Shown: positions 1 to 6,594, counted from the first letter of the stretch. The stretch is 11,127 nucleotides of DNA from an uncultured Clostridia bacterium (GCA_937858235.1 CALLZZ010000102.1:1-11127), one strand, 5' to 3'. The notes: generated from the sequence alone by a model not told the origin. Translations and numbers: made by a program.

Positions 1-8
1 AACGAAAC

Positions 9-47
9 AAAAAACCTCCCGCTTCCAAAGAATGCGAAAGGTTTTTT
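9..47. terminator. Possible bidirectional terminator hairpin
   Basis: AAAAAACCT (9-17) can pair with AGGTTTTTT (39-47), and CGC (20-22) with GCG (34-36) inside an internal loop. The flanking A and T runs give a U-tract on either strand. It could end a gene lying left of the window, or back up the end of the minus-strand FAD dehydrogenase. The stem is AT-rich and imperfect, so confidence is limited. Confidence 0.4.
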
Positions 48-135
48 CTCTCAGAAGGGCAGGTAAGTCCACAGGGCGGCAAAAATCATAGCTTCGACGC
101 TTCTTTCTCTTTATACCCTTTCCCGGTACAGCAAA

Positions 136-160
136 CGGGGTCTGCCATGGGCAGACCCCG
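136..160 (-). terminator. GC-rich hairpin downstream of the FAD dehydrogenase
   Basis: CGGGGTCTGCC (136-146) and GGCAGACCCCG (150-160) form a perfect 11-bp stem with a 3-nt loop, 23 bases past the stop of the minus-strand gene ending at 184. On the minus strand only three T residues follow the stem, so it is a weak intrinsic terminator by the usual rule, but position and strength suit a 3' end. Confidence 0.5.
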
Positions 161-183
161 TACTACACTCGATTGCAGTTACC

Positions 184-1578
184 TTACGATCTCAGACGCT
201 CCGAGATAACCCGGGCGACCTTGATCCCAGACGCACCGGCCTGCGCCAAACCGCGGGTGGTACCCGCTCCGTCGCCGATGGCAAAGAAGTTGGGCAGCGG
301 TGTTTCCAGTTCTCCAGACAGCTGAATGCGGGAGGAGTAGAATTTTACCTCCGCACCGTACAGCAGGGTGTCGTAGTTAGCGGTGCCGGGTGCCAGTTTA
401 TCCAAGGCGTAGATCATCTCGATGATGTCGTCCAGTTGACGCTTAGGCAGTGCCAGGGAGAGATCACCGGGAACCGCCGCAGTCAATGTGGGGCGGGTGA
501 AGGATCTCTGCATCCGGTGTTCGTTGGAGCGGACGCCTTTGACCAAATCCCCAAACCGCTGGACTAACACTCCGCCAGCCAGCATATTGCTCAGGGATGC
601 AATGTGTTTGCCGTAGCGGTATGGCTCATTGAAGGGTTCAGTGAACCGATTGGACACCAGCAGCGCGAAGTTCGTGTTTTCGCTGCGCAACGCCGGATCG
701 GAATAGCTGTGTCCGTTGACGGTATTGATCCCCTCTACGTTCTCCGCCACCACATGACCGTAGGGGTTCATGCAGAAGGTTCGCACCTGATCGCCGTACT
801 GCTTCGTCCGATAGATCAGCTTGGACTCGTAGACGACGTTGGTGATGTGCTCAAAGACCTGGGTAGGCAGTTCTACCCGGACGCCGATATCCACCTGGTT
901 GTTGATCAGCTTAATCCCCAGATCCTTGCACTGGGTGGCAAACCACTCCGCACCGGATCGGCCAGGCGCTGCGATCAGGTAGGTACAGTCCACATCCTCT
1001 CCGTCTTCGACCACCAGATGGTATCCGTCCCCAACCACCTCAATTCTGGTTACGCTGGTGCGGAACCGGTACTCAATTCGATCTTTCAGATGCTCATAGA
1101 TATTGGTCAATATCTCCAGATTCCGCTCGGTTCCCAGGTGCTTGCACTGTGCCTGGAGCAGGTGCAGGTCATACTTCAATGCTTCAACCTCCAACGCACG
1201 GGCTTCCGGCGTAGAGGTAGAATATCGTTCGGTAGTAGCTCCATGAGCCACGTTGATGCTGTCTACATATTCGATCAGCTCCATGACCTCTTCCGGCTCC
1301 ATATATTCCGTCAGCCAACCGCCAAACTGGGTTGTAAAGTTGAACTTGCCGTCAGAAAAGGCACCGGCACCACCGAAACCACACATGGTATCGCAGGTCT
1401 TACAGTGGATGCAGGATTTTACCTTTCCCGCAACAATAGGGCATTTACGGGAATAAATATCCGCACCCTGCTCCAATACGATAATGTTGAGTTCCGGATG
1501 CTTCCGCTTCAGCTCGTAGCCGGCAAAAATCCCGGCTTCGCCGCAGCCAATGATGGCTACATCTGCCTTGGTCGTCAT
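184..1578 (-). CDS. FAD-dependent dehydrogenase, COG2509-like
   Basis: Predicted soluble flavoprotein oxidoreductase of 464 residues. Seen: an N-terminal Rossmann fold with GCGEAG at residues 11-16 after a VAII strand and an acidic strand end (VLEQ, 34-37) for FAD; a cysteine cluster C46, C56, C59, C62, C66 followed by GFGGAGAFSDGK (67-78); and a C-terminal FAD-closing motif, FAIGDGAGTTRGLAQAG. The GGAGxFSDGK block after paired cysteines is typical of the uncharacterised COG2509 FAD-dependent dehydrogenases; the substrate is unknown. The start at 1578 is preferred over an upstream ATG at 1671 because AAGGAGA lies about 10 nt upstream of it and the Rossmann motif then sits at the very N-terminus. 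The 1671 ATG lies upstream of the predicted transcription start. The gene is single and divergent from the CPBP protease. The C56-C66 spacing (CxxCxxCxxxC) could hold an Fe-S cluster, which is inference. Confidence 0.85.
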   Translation of the reverse strand: MTTKADVAIIGCGEAGIFAGYELKRKHPELNIIVLEQGADIYSRKCPIVAGKVKSCIHCKTCDTMCGFGGAGAFSDGKFNFTTQFGGWLTEYMEPEEVMELIEYVDSINVAHGATTERYSTSTPEARALEVEALKYDLHLLQAQCKHLGTERNLEILTNIYEHLKDRIEYRFRTSVTRIEVVGDGYHLVVEDGEDVDCTYLIAAPGRSGAEWFATQCKDLGIKLINNQVDIGVRVELPTQVFEHITNVVYESKLIYRTKQYGDQVRTFCMNPYGHVVAENVEGINTVNGHSYSDPALRSENTNFALLVSNRFTEPFNEPYRYGKHIASLSNMLAGGVLVQRFGDLVKGVRSNEHRMQRSFTRPTLTAAVPGDLSLALPKRQLDDIIEMIYALDKLAPGTANYDTLLYGAEVKFYSSRIQLSGELETPLPNFFAIGDGAGTTRGLAQAGASGIKVARVISERLRS

Positions 1579-1614
1579 AATGAAGGGTCTCCTTCCAAAA
1601 ATCAGGGGTTCTGT

Positions 1615-1634
1615 ACAGAGTGTCGTTACTCTGT
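1615..1634. promoter_or_regulatory. 7-bp inverted repeat at the FAD gene transcription start
   Basis: ACAGAGT (1615-1621) and ACTCTGT (1628-1634) form a perfect inverted repeat with a 6-base spacer. It begins at the predicted +1 of the minus-strand transcript. It could be a repressor operator or a protective 5' hairpin in the mRNA; the sequence does not decide between them. Confidence 0.4.
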
Positions 1635-1641
1635 CAGTTTT

Positions 1642-1671
1642 ATTGTAGCATGGATTGTCAATTTCACACAA
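1642..1671 (-). promoter_or_regulatory. Predicted sigma-A promoter of the FAD dehydrogenase
   Basis: On the minus strand TTGTGT (1671-1666) and TACAAT (1647-1642) are separated by 18 bases. TGC directly before TACAAT makes an extended -10. The expected start of transcription is near 1635, giving a leader of about 57 bases. It overlaps the divergent promoter of the CPBP gene. Confidence 0.55.
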
Positions 1672-1683
1672 CCCTGTTATACT
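1655..1683 (+). promoter_or_regulatory. Predicted sigma-A promoter of the CPBP protease gene
   Basis: TTGTCA (1655-1660), 17 bases, then TATACT (1678-1683): five of six matches to consensus in each element with ideal spacing. Transcription would begin near 1690, about 20 bases before the likely start codon, with the ribosome binding site AAAGGGG at 1696-1702 in between. Confidence 0.65.
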
Positions 1684-1710
1684 GAAGCTATTCAGAAAGG
1701 GGCGTTTTTT

Positions 1711-2619
1711 ATCAACTCTAACCTTCCCATCCGCCAGCTTCAGCGCTTGTTTGACCGGGTGGCCCTGACCCTGCTGGTGACCTTTGCCATAACCCAGTTC
1801 CTATCCTATATCGTGGTAGTGGGCTGGCTGACTCTGTTCGGCAGGGTGGGCTACACCACGCTGATGATCCTCAATGACGTCACCATTTACCTGCCCTGCC
1901 TGGTATTGATCCCACTCCTGCTCCGCGGGCTCCCTGCTGTAGATCCGCTCCCCTCCGCGGCCCTCACAGGGCAGGAAGGTTTCCTCGCTGTGGTCTTTTC
2001 CCTGGGCACCGGGTACCTTTTCTCCTACATTACGACACCCATTATTGCACTGCTGGAGCGGATTGCCGGAGCAACTTCCTCCAACGCTGTTTCCAATATT
2101 GAGTCTGCCTTGCCGCCGGTGGCTGCAATCCTGGCTTTCGTGATCATCGCCCCCATAGCAGAGGAATTTATTTTCCGCCGCCTCCTGTTGAATCGCATCC
2201 GAATCTTTGGTGACACTGCGGCTATCCTGATCGGTGGTGCCGCTTTCGGCCTCTTCCATGGGAACTTGCATCAGACTTTCTATGCCTTTGCTCTGGGCGC
2301 TGTGTTCACCGCGATTATACTCATGACCAACCGGCTTCGCTACACCATTGCCATTCATATGTTGATCAACGGAATCAGTGTATTCTCCACCTTATATCAG
2401 TCCGATTACCTGATGTATCTCCTGGCCTCTCTGATTTTGTTCTGCATGGTCTTTTCCGTGATCCTCTTTTTCATCCGACGCAAGCACTATACGCTGGAGC
2501 CGGGGCCTCTGCCCTTCTCCGGCCGCGAAAAGCTCCACGCCTGCTTCACTTCCCCCTGGATCTGGCTCCTCTTGGTAGGTGGTCTGGGCTTCAGCTCCAT
2601 CAGCATTTTTCTCTCGTAA
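1711..2619 (+). CDS. CPBP family intramembrane metalloprotease
   Basis: Multi-pass membrane protein of about 302 residues in the CPBP family (ABI, CAAX prenyl protease 2/Rce1-like). Seen: several hydrophobic helices from the N-terminus, then the family's motif 1, AEEFIFRR (EExxxR), in APIAEEFIFRRLLL, the motif FGLFHGNLHQ with its metal-binding histidine, and HMLINGIS with a second histidine near the C-terminus. These residues form the glutamate/histidine active site known for this family. The substrate cannot be told; members cleave or bind membrane peptides, some in bacteriocin self-immunity. The start is unusual: no in-frame ATG, GTG or TTG lies between the promoter (1655-1683) and residue 13. 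An ATC at 1711 sits 8 nt after AAAGGGG. The nearest ordinary in-frame codon is TTG at 1747, which has no ribosome binding site. The gene is single, divergent from the FAD dehydrogenase, and ends at a clear terminator. The family call is firm; the start is tentative. Confidence 0.85.
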   Translation: MNSNLPIRQLQRLFDRVALTLLVTFAITQFLSYIVVVGWLTLFGRVGYTTLMILNDVTIYLPCLVLIPLLLRGLPAVDPLPSAALTGQEGFLAVVFSLGTGYLFSYITTPIIALLERIAGATSSNAVSNIESALPPVAAILAFVIIAPIAEEFIFRRLLLNRIRIFGDTAAILIGGAAFGLFHGNLHQTFYAFALGAVFTAIILMTNRLRYTIAIHMLINGISVFSTLYQSDYLMYLLASLILFCMVFSVILFFIRRKHYTLEPGPLPFSGREKLHACFTSPWIWLLLVGGLGFSSISIFLS

Positions 2620-2638
2620 AGACCTCTGCAAATTGAAA

Positions 2639-2670
2639 GGATCTTTCTTTATACAGAAAGATCCCTTTTT
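2639..2670. terminator. Intrinsic terminator between convergent genes
   Basis: GGATCTTTCT (2639-2648) pairs with AGAAAGATCC (2655-2664) across a 6-base loop and is followed by C and five T residues (2666-2670). It ends the CPBP transcript. On the minus strand the stem is followed by TTTCAATTT, so it may also serve the CDF operon ending at 2702. Confidence 0.8.
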
Positions 2671-2701
2671 GCGCCATGCAAAGGAAATTTGCTCTTAGAA
2701 C

Positions 2702-3826
2702 TCAGTCACTGAAATCCTTATCCACGTTGATACCAAAGCTGTACTCCAAGTAGCGATGGTGGAGCTCTCTGGCAATGTGCTCTCGAATCCGATTGCTGTC
2801 CTTAGCCTCAAAATCAATCACCACATCAAATGTGATCAGCCTCCGCTGGGGGTCCATATAGAATCCATGTACCTTCAGCACATAGGGCTGGGATAGGGCA
2901 TACTCGTACACTTCTCGCTGCATAGCCGCCGCCGCATCCTCTGCCGTGTTCACTGCGTAAATGCCAACGGTCAGAAAAATGTTAAACTGCTCCGCGATAT
3001 CCAACTGAATATCCTTGGTCAGTTTGTGAATTTGCTTGGCAGTCATGGTGTCGTAAACGCCGATGTGTACGGAACCGATCATCTTTTCCGGCCCGTAGTT
3101 GTGCAGAATCAGATCATACGCTCCCTGTGCGCCAGCATGGGAGACTACCGCCTCCTTAATCGCTCGGGTAAGGGTCGTATCCGCTCGCTGACCTAAAATT
3201 TCACTGAGGGTATCCTTCAGCATCTCAATTCCGGCCTTGATGATGACCACAGCGATAACGGTGCCCAGGTATCCATCAATGGTCACCTTCCAGATCATGG
3301 TCACGATGGCTGCCACCAAGGTGGAGGCAGAGATCACCGCATCAAAGGTAGCATCGGAACCGGAGGCGATCAGGGAATCTGAGTTGGCCGCTTTGCCCAC
3401 CTTTTTGGTGTAGCAGCCCAGCAGCAGCTTTACCACAATGGCCGTTGCCACAACCACCAGGGTCAGGATGGAGTAATCTGCCGCTTCGGGTGTGAAAATC
3501 TTCTTCACCGACTCCACCAGAGCGCTGACACCAGCCGCCAGCACCAGCCCTGCGATCAGAATGGCACTGAGGTACTCTGCCCGGCCGTGGCCAAAGGGAT
3601 GCTTTTTGTCGGCAGGCAATGCGGCAAGCTTCATGCCCACGATGGTGATGACTGAGGATAGCGCATCGCTCAGATTGTTCAGCGCGTCCAGCACAATGGC
3701 GATGGAGTTGGCCAGCAGCCCGACAAAGGCCTTAAAGGCCGCCAACAGCACATTGCTTCCGATCCCTATCAGGCTGGCTCGGACAATCTTCTGATCTCGG
3801 GTTCGTTCCCTTCGCTCATTCTCCAT
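2702..3826 (-). CDS. Cation diffusion facilitator, probable manganese exporter
   Basis: Inner-membrane proton/metal antiporter of the CDF family, 374 residues. Seen: an N-terminal transmembrane domain (about residues 15-205), the conserved HPFGHGRAE loop (76-84), and transport-site residues N50xxxD54 in TM2 and D158xxxD162 in TM5. Zinc CDFs usually show HxxxD at both positions; the N-D/D-D set is the one associated with manganese CDFs such as streptococcal MntE, so Mn(II) efflux is inferred. The C-terminal part is about 80 residues longer than usual and looks like two successive ZT_dimer-like folds (about 215-290 and 300-374), each ending in a beta strand with V-H-I-G or F-D-V-V character. 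The start at 3826 is chosen over an ATG at 3862 because AAGAAGGGG ends 5 nt before it. That site lies in the last codons of prmA, whose stop is 2 nt upstream, so translation is probably coupled. Confidence 0.9.
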   Translation of the reverse strand: MENERRERTRDQKIVRASLIGIGSNVLLAAFKAFVGLLANSIAIVLDALNNLSDALSSVITIVGMKLAALPADKKHPFGHGRAEYLSAILIAGLVLAAGVSALVESVKKIFTPEAADYSILTLVVVATAIVVKLLLGCYTKKVGKAANSDSLIASGSDATFDAVISASTLVAAIVTMIWKVTIDGYLGTVIAVVIIKAGIEMLKDTLSEILGQRADTTLTRAIKEAVVSHAGAQGAYDLILHNYGPEKMIGSVHIGVYDTMTAKQIHKLTKDIQLDIAEQFNIFLTVGIYAVNTAEDAAAAMQREVYEYALSQPYVLKVHGFYMDPQRRLITFDVVIDFEAKDSNRIREHIARELHHRYLEYSFGINVDKDFSD

Positions 3827-3828
3827 TG

Positions 3829-4803
3829 TTACCCCTTCTTTCGAGCGGTATAGCTGACCCAACCTTCCCGGGTGCGAGTCTCCAGAATTACAAATCCGTT
3901 GCGGATCAGTGCCTGCGCCACATCCTGTGCCCGACTCTCGATGATGCCGGAGGTGAGGAATAACCCATCGGGGGCTAGGTAGTCACCGGCTACGGCAGAG
4001 AGAGGGATAATCACATCGGCGATGATATTGGCAAGAACCAACTGATACTGTCCCGCCAACTTCTGCCGCAGCCCTTTGTCCTCATTGATATCGCCTGCGT
4101 AGACCCGAAAACTGTCCTTAATGCCATTGTAACCGGCGTTTTCCGCCGCTACCCGCACTGCTTTGGAGTCGATATCGCAGCCTACTGCCTCCTTCGCTCC
4201 CAACAGCAGTGCCGCAATGGCCAGAATCCCGCTGCCGGTACCCAGATCCAGCACCCGATCCCCCTCTTTGACGTAGTGCTCTACGCCCTCCAGGCAGAGC
4301 CGGGTGGTACCATGGCTGCCGGTGCCGAAAATCAGACCTGGATTCAGGTACAGCGGCCTGCGTCCCTCCGGGATCTCCTGACCCCGCATCCACTCAGGCA
4401 CCACATACAACCGATCTCCTACCGGGAAGGGTTGATAGTACTGCTTCCAGTTCTCCGCCCAGTCCTCCTCCCGCAGGGAGATTGTCGTCACCGTCAGGGT
4501 TCCCGCTTCCTTGTCCACCCGTCCGCGGAACGCCTCCAGTCCAGCCTGAACTTCATCCAACCGTGCCTGACCCTCCTCGTCCTGGGTCACATAGAATTTC
4601 ACCCGGGATACACCCTTCCAACTGGCTTTCAATGTTTCGTCTACGTCATCCCAAAAAGGTTTCTGTTCCTCCATGAACTGGTCAAAATCCGCCTCGCTTT
4701 CCAGCACCAGCCCCACAATACCGCAGCCGGTTAAATACGCCGCCAGGTCATCCAGACACTCCGGGGTGGTATCTACCGCCACTTCCAGCCAGTATTGATC
4801 CAT
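3829..4803 (-). CDS. prmA: Ribosomal protein L11 methyltransferase PrmA
   Basis: SAM-dependent enzyme that methylates lysines and the N-terminus of ribosomal protein L11 in the cytoplasm; 324 residues. Seen: an N-terminal L11-recognition domain (about 1-70) with an acidic insert typical of clostridial forms; the linker motif WAENWKQYYQP (about 115-125); the PrmA signature NPGLIFGTGSHGTT (about 154-167); the SAM-binding motif I VLDLGTGSGILAIAA (about 184-198) with the acidic CDID after it; and LANII in the catalytic region. Two ATG codons are possible. The one at 4809 is 1 nt from GGAGG, the one at 4803 is 7 nt from it, so 4803 is chosen. It is the first gene of a two-gene operon with the downstream CDF transporter, and both are driven by the promoter at 4837-4865. 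The pairing with a metal exporter has no obvious functional reason. Confidence 0.95.
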   Translation of the reverse strand: MDQYWLEVAVDTTPECLDDLAAYLTGCGIVGLVLESEADFDQFMEEQKPFWDDVDETLKASWKGVSRVKFYVTQDEEGQARLDEVQAGLEAFRGRVDKEAGTLTVTTISLREEDWAENWKQYYQPFPVGDRLYVVPEWMRGQEIPEGRRPLYLNPGLIFGTGSHGTTRLCLEGVEHYVKEGDRVLDLGTGSGILAIAALLLGAKEAVGCDIDSKAVRVAAENAGYNGIKDSFRVYAGDINEDKGLRQKLAGQYQLVLANIIADVIIPLSAVAGDYLAPDGLFLTSGIIESRAQDVAQALIRNGFVILETRTREGWVSYTARKKG

Positions 4804-4836
4804 AATCATTCCTCCACTTTCATACTCTTACGGAGC

Positions 4837-4865
4837 ATTTTACCTTACTTTCGCATCTTTTTCAA
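4837..4865 (-). promoter_or_regulatory. Predicted sigma-A promoter of prmA-CDF
   Basis: On the minus strand TTGAAA (4865-4860), 17 bases, TAAAAT (4842-4837). Transcription should begin near 4830, leaving a leader of about 27 bases that carries GGAGG (4811-4815). No manganese riboswitch fits in this short leader. Confidence 0.65.
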
Positions 4866-4936
4866 TCGACAGCACAAACTAGAACTGCTTTCTCGGGAAA
4901 AAGTATGAAAAATCCAAGACAGAAAGGAATATTCCG

Positions 4937-5404
4937 ATGGAAATTAACAACGAATGCGAACTGTTACAGGAAATTTACCGCGGCGCAAAGATGGGGGATG
5001 AATCCATCCGCCTGATGCTGCCCAAGGTAGATAATGCCCGGTTCCGCTCTGACCTTCAGACCCAGAGCCGTCAGTATCAGACGATTGCCTCTAACGCAGA
5101 GCAGCAGATGAAGGGCATGGGCCAGTGCCCCAGAGAACTGACCGGTAAAGAACAGACCATGCTATGGATGTCCCTCCAGGGCAGCACCCTGTGTAACAAG
5201 GAAACCAGTCATCTGGCGGAGATGATGATTCAGGGCAGCAACATGGGGATCATCTCTCTGACCAAGGTTCTGAACACCTTCGGCACCTCCACGCAAAACC
5301 CGGCTCAGGCAGATCCGGCTCAGAATCAGGCCATCGGTCTGGCTCGCTCTGCCATTCAGGATGAGGAAAACAACATCAACCGTCTGAAAGTTTACCTCCA
5401 GTAA
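4937..5404 (+). CDS. Small helical protein of unknown function, possible four-helix bundle
   Basis: A 155-residue soluble protein with no signal peptide or membrane segment. I do not recognise the family with confidence. Four amphipathic helices are suggested: about residues 5-30 (acidic start), 32-62, 70-112 and 128-154, separated by short loops with Pro or Gly (CPREL near 65-69; TSTQNPAQADPAQ near 117-129). The overall pattern and length resemble small ferritin-like or spore-coat-associated four-helix proteins, but a paired ExxH iron motif is not evident. Two cysteines (about 64 and 86) could pair. The start ATG is supported by AGAAAGGAAT (4921-4930), about 8 nt upstream. The gene is monocistronic, divergent from prmA and convergent with mntP with only 5 nt between stops. 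No clear sigma-A promoter was found in front of it; a sporulation sigma factor is possible but not shown. Confidence 0.8.
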   Translation: MEINNECELLQEIYRGAKMGDESIRLMLPKVDNARFRSDLQTQSRQYQTIASNAEQQMKGMGQCPRELTGKEQTMLWMSLQGSTLCNKETSHLAEMMIQGSNMGIISLTKVLNTFGTSTQNPAQADPAQNQAIGLARSAIQDEENNINRLKVYLQ

Positions 5405-5413
5405 TCGGATTAC
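5401..5413. repeat. Palindrome spanning two convergent stop codons
   Basis: GTAATC (5401-5406), G, GATTAC (5408-5413). Each arm contains the stop of one gene: TAA at 5402-5404 on the plus strand and TAA at 5412-5410 on the minus strand. No intrinsic terminator is seen between the two genes. Confidence 0.5.
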
Positions 5414-5957
5414 CACAGCGCTTCCACCAAGATCTTTGTTCCAATCAGCATCAAAATCACCCCGCCGCAGGCGGAGGCACACCGGTGGAAGCGCTGACCA
5501 CCCTGCCGTCCTATCATGGCGCTGAGAAGGGTAAGCACCAAGGTCACCAAACCGATGATAAGGACTGCGGGCAGTAATCCCACCGCCAGATACGCCAGGG
5601 AAACGCCCACCGCCAACGCATCCAGACTGGTGGCCAGTGCCAATGCTGCGATTTTTCTCCGCTCGAGAGAGGGGATCTCCTGACAGGACTCCGGACGGAA
5701 GGAGGAAAACAACTGTATCCCGCCCAGATAGAGCAGCAATCCAAAAGCGACTACTGCCCCCAATACTTGAACATGTTCGTTGAGTTCGCTGCCTGCCAGA
5801 CCGCCGATCAAGGCCATACCGGTCTGGAAACAGCCAAACCAGCAGCCCAACCGGAGTCCGTCCTGAATGCGAAACCCTGGTATCTCCAGTCCGCAGCACA
5901 CGGCCGCCGCACAGGCATCTACGGCCACGGAAAGAGCTAGAAAAAAACTGCCACCAT
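5410..5957 (-). CDS. mntP: MntP-like manganese exporter with a -1 frameshift near its start
   Basis: Six-helix inner-membrane Mn(II) efflux pump of the MntP (YebN) family, 182 residues if the frame is restored. Seen in the main frame: D14 in LALSVAVDACAAAVCCGL, matching the family's SMDAFAVS motif; FGCFQTGMALIG; and ALATSLDALAVGVSLA with D113, the second hallmark acidic motif. The main frame lacks a credible start: its first start codon is a GTG at 5928 inside helix 1 with no ribosome binding site. A perfect GGAGGTGAAC (5961-5970) stands 8 nt before ATG at 5957, but that frame reads MVAVFF and stops at TAG (5939-5937). One backward step of one base in the T7 run (5947-5941) joins them as MVAVFFLALSVAVDAC, exactly the expected N-terminus. 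The cause may be a genuine indel, a sequencing error in the homopolymer, or programmed frameshifting. Confidence 0.8.
5940..5946 (-). other. T TTT TTC slippery heptamer in the mntP 5' end
   Basis: In the frame of ATG 5957 the codons are GTT TTT TTC TAG. This gives a textbook X XXY YYZ heptamer directly followed by a zero-frame stop. Slippage by -1 enters the mntP frame at CTA GCT. A weak possible stem GGCCG/CGGCC begins 13 bases after the heptamer, further than usual for bacterial stimulators. Confidence 0.5.
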
Positions 5958-6012
5958 AACGTTCACCTCCCTGTTATCTATGTATCTACAAGGGTTACTT
6001 ATGTTTCTTTCC

Positions 6013-6041
6013 TTGTCTTTTTCTCCAAACTCCGGTACACT
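6013..6041 (+). promoter_or_regulatory. Predicted sigma-A promoter of tadA
   Basis: TTGTCT (6013-6018), 17 bases, TACACT (6036-6041). Transcription should begin near 6048, just ahead of the ribosome binding site GAGGAGGT (6053-6060). No equally clear promoter was found for the divergent mntP in this gap. Confidence 0.6.
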
Positions 6042-6068
6042 GGGATTCATCAGAGGAGGTGGATCGGT

Positions 6069-6515
6069 TTGACCCAGGAGGAATGCTATATGGCTCAGGC
6101 CCTCGCCTTGGCGGAGGAAGCGGGACAGGCCGGGGATATTCCCGTAGGCTGCGTAGTGGTCAAGGACGGTCAGGTCATCGGCAGTGGCCGCAACCAGCGG
6201 GAGGCCAGCGGTGACGCCACTGCTCACGCCGAGGTAGAGGCCATTCGTGCTGCCTGTGCCCGGCTGGGAAGCTGGCATCTGGAGGGCTGTGACCTGTATG
6301 TGACCCTGGAACCCTGCCCCATGTGTGCCGGTGCCATCATCAACGCCAGAATCCAACGGGTCTGGTACGGAGCAAGGAACCCAAAGGCCGGCTGCTGCGG
6401 CAGTGTCATCGCCTTGTTTCAGGAGCGATTCAACCACCGTCCTCAGGTGTACGGCGGGGTGCTGGAACCATCCTGCGGCCAGGTGCTAGAGTGCTTTTTT
6501 CAGTCACTTTCCTAA
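6069..6515 (+). CDS. tadA: tRNA-specific adenosine deaminase TadA
   Basis: Zinc-dependent cytoplasmic enzyme that deaminates adenosine 34 of tRNA-Arg(ACG) to inosine; 148 residues, a normal length. Seen: HAEVEAI with zinc ligand H53 and proton-shuttle E55, and the PCPMCAGAI motif with zinc ligands C83 and C86, preceded by LYVTLE. The C-terminal region contains NPKAGCCGSV and ends in a helix ECFFQSL, as in the family. The start is TTG at 6069, read 9 nt after GGAGG (6055-6059). No ATG lies closer, and the next in-frame Met (residue 8) would cut into the first helix. It has its own promoter and is divergent from mntP. The genes usually found next to it in Bacillus (SRP RNA, dnaX) are not present; queG follows instead. 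Confidence 0.95.
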   Translation: MTQEECYMAQALALAEEAGQAGDIPVGCVVVKDGQVIGSGRNQREASGDATAHAEVEAIRAACARLGSWHLEGCDLYVTLEPCPMCAGAIINARIQRVWYGARNPKAGCCGSVIALFQERFNHRPQVYGGVLEPSCGQVLECFFQSLS

Positions 6516-6594
6516 TGTGTAGAGAAAGTATTTTATTTTTAATATTTCTGTAATAACTTTCTGTGAATTTTTGTAACAGTCCCTTGGTATGATT

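Noticed and set aside
604..1700. Long open plus-strand frame running into the CPBP gene
   Set aside because: It is antisense to the well-supported FAD dehydrogenase, has no membrane or family pattern before about 1711, and the promoter and ribosome binding site for the protease lie at 1655-1702.
4866..4936. Promoter for the 155-residue gene, sigma-A or sporulation type
   Set aside because: TCGACA at 4866 lacks a -10 at the right distance, and TATGAA near 4904 lacks a -35. No sigma-F, G, E or K pattern matched convincingly.
5958..6068. yybP-ykoY manganese riboswitch upstream of mntP
   Set aside because: The gap is only about 110 bases, shared with the tadA promoter, and none of the conserved riboswitch loop sequences is visible.
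5937..6437. Minus-strand open frame ending in MVAVFF across tadA
   Set aside because: Its upstream part is a shadow of tadA. Only the last seven codons, from ATG 5957, have a ribosome binding site, and they matter as the start of mntP.
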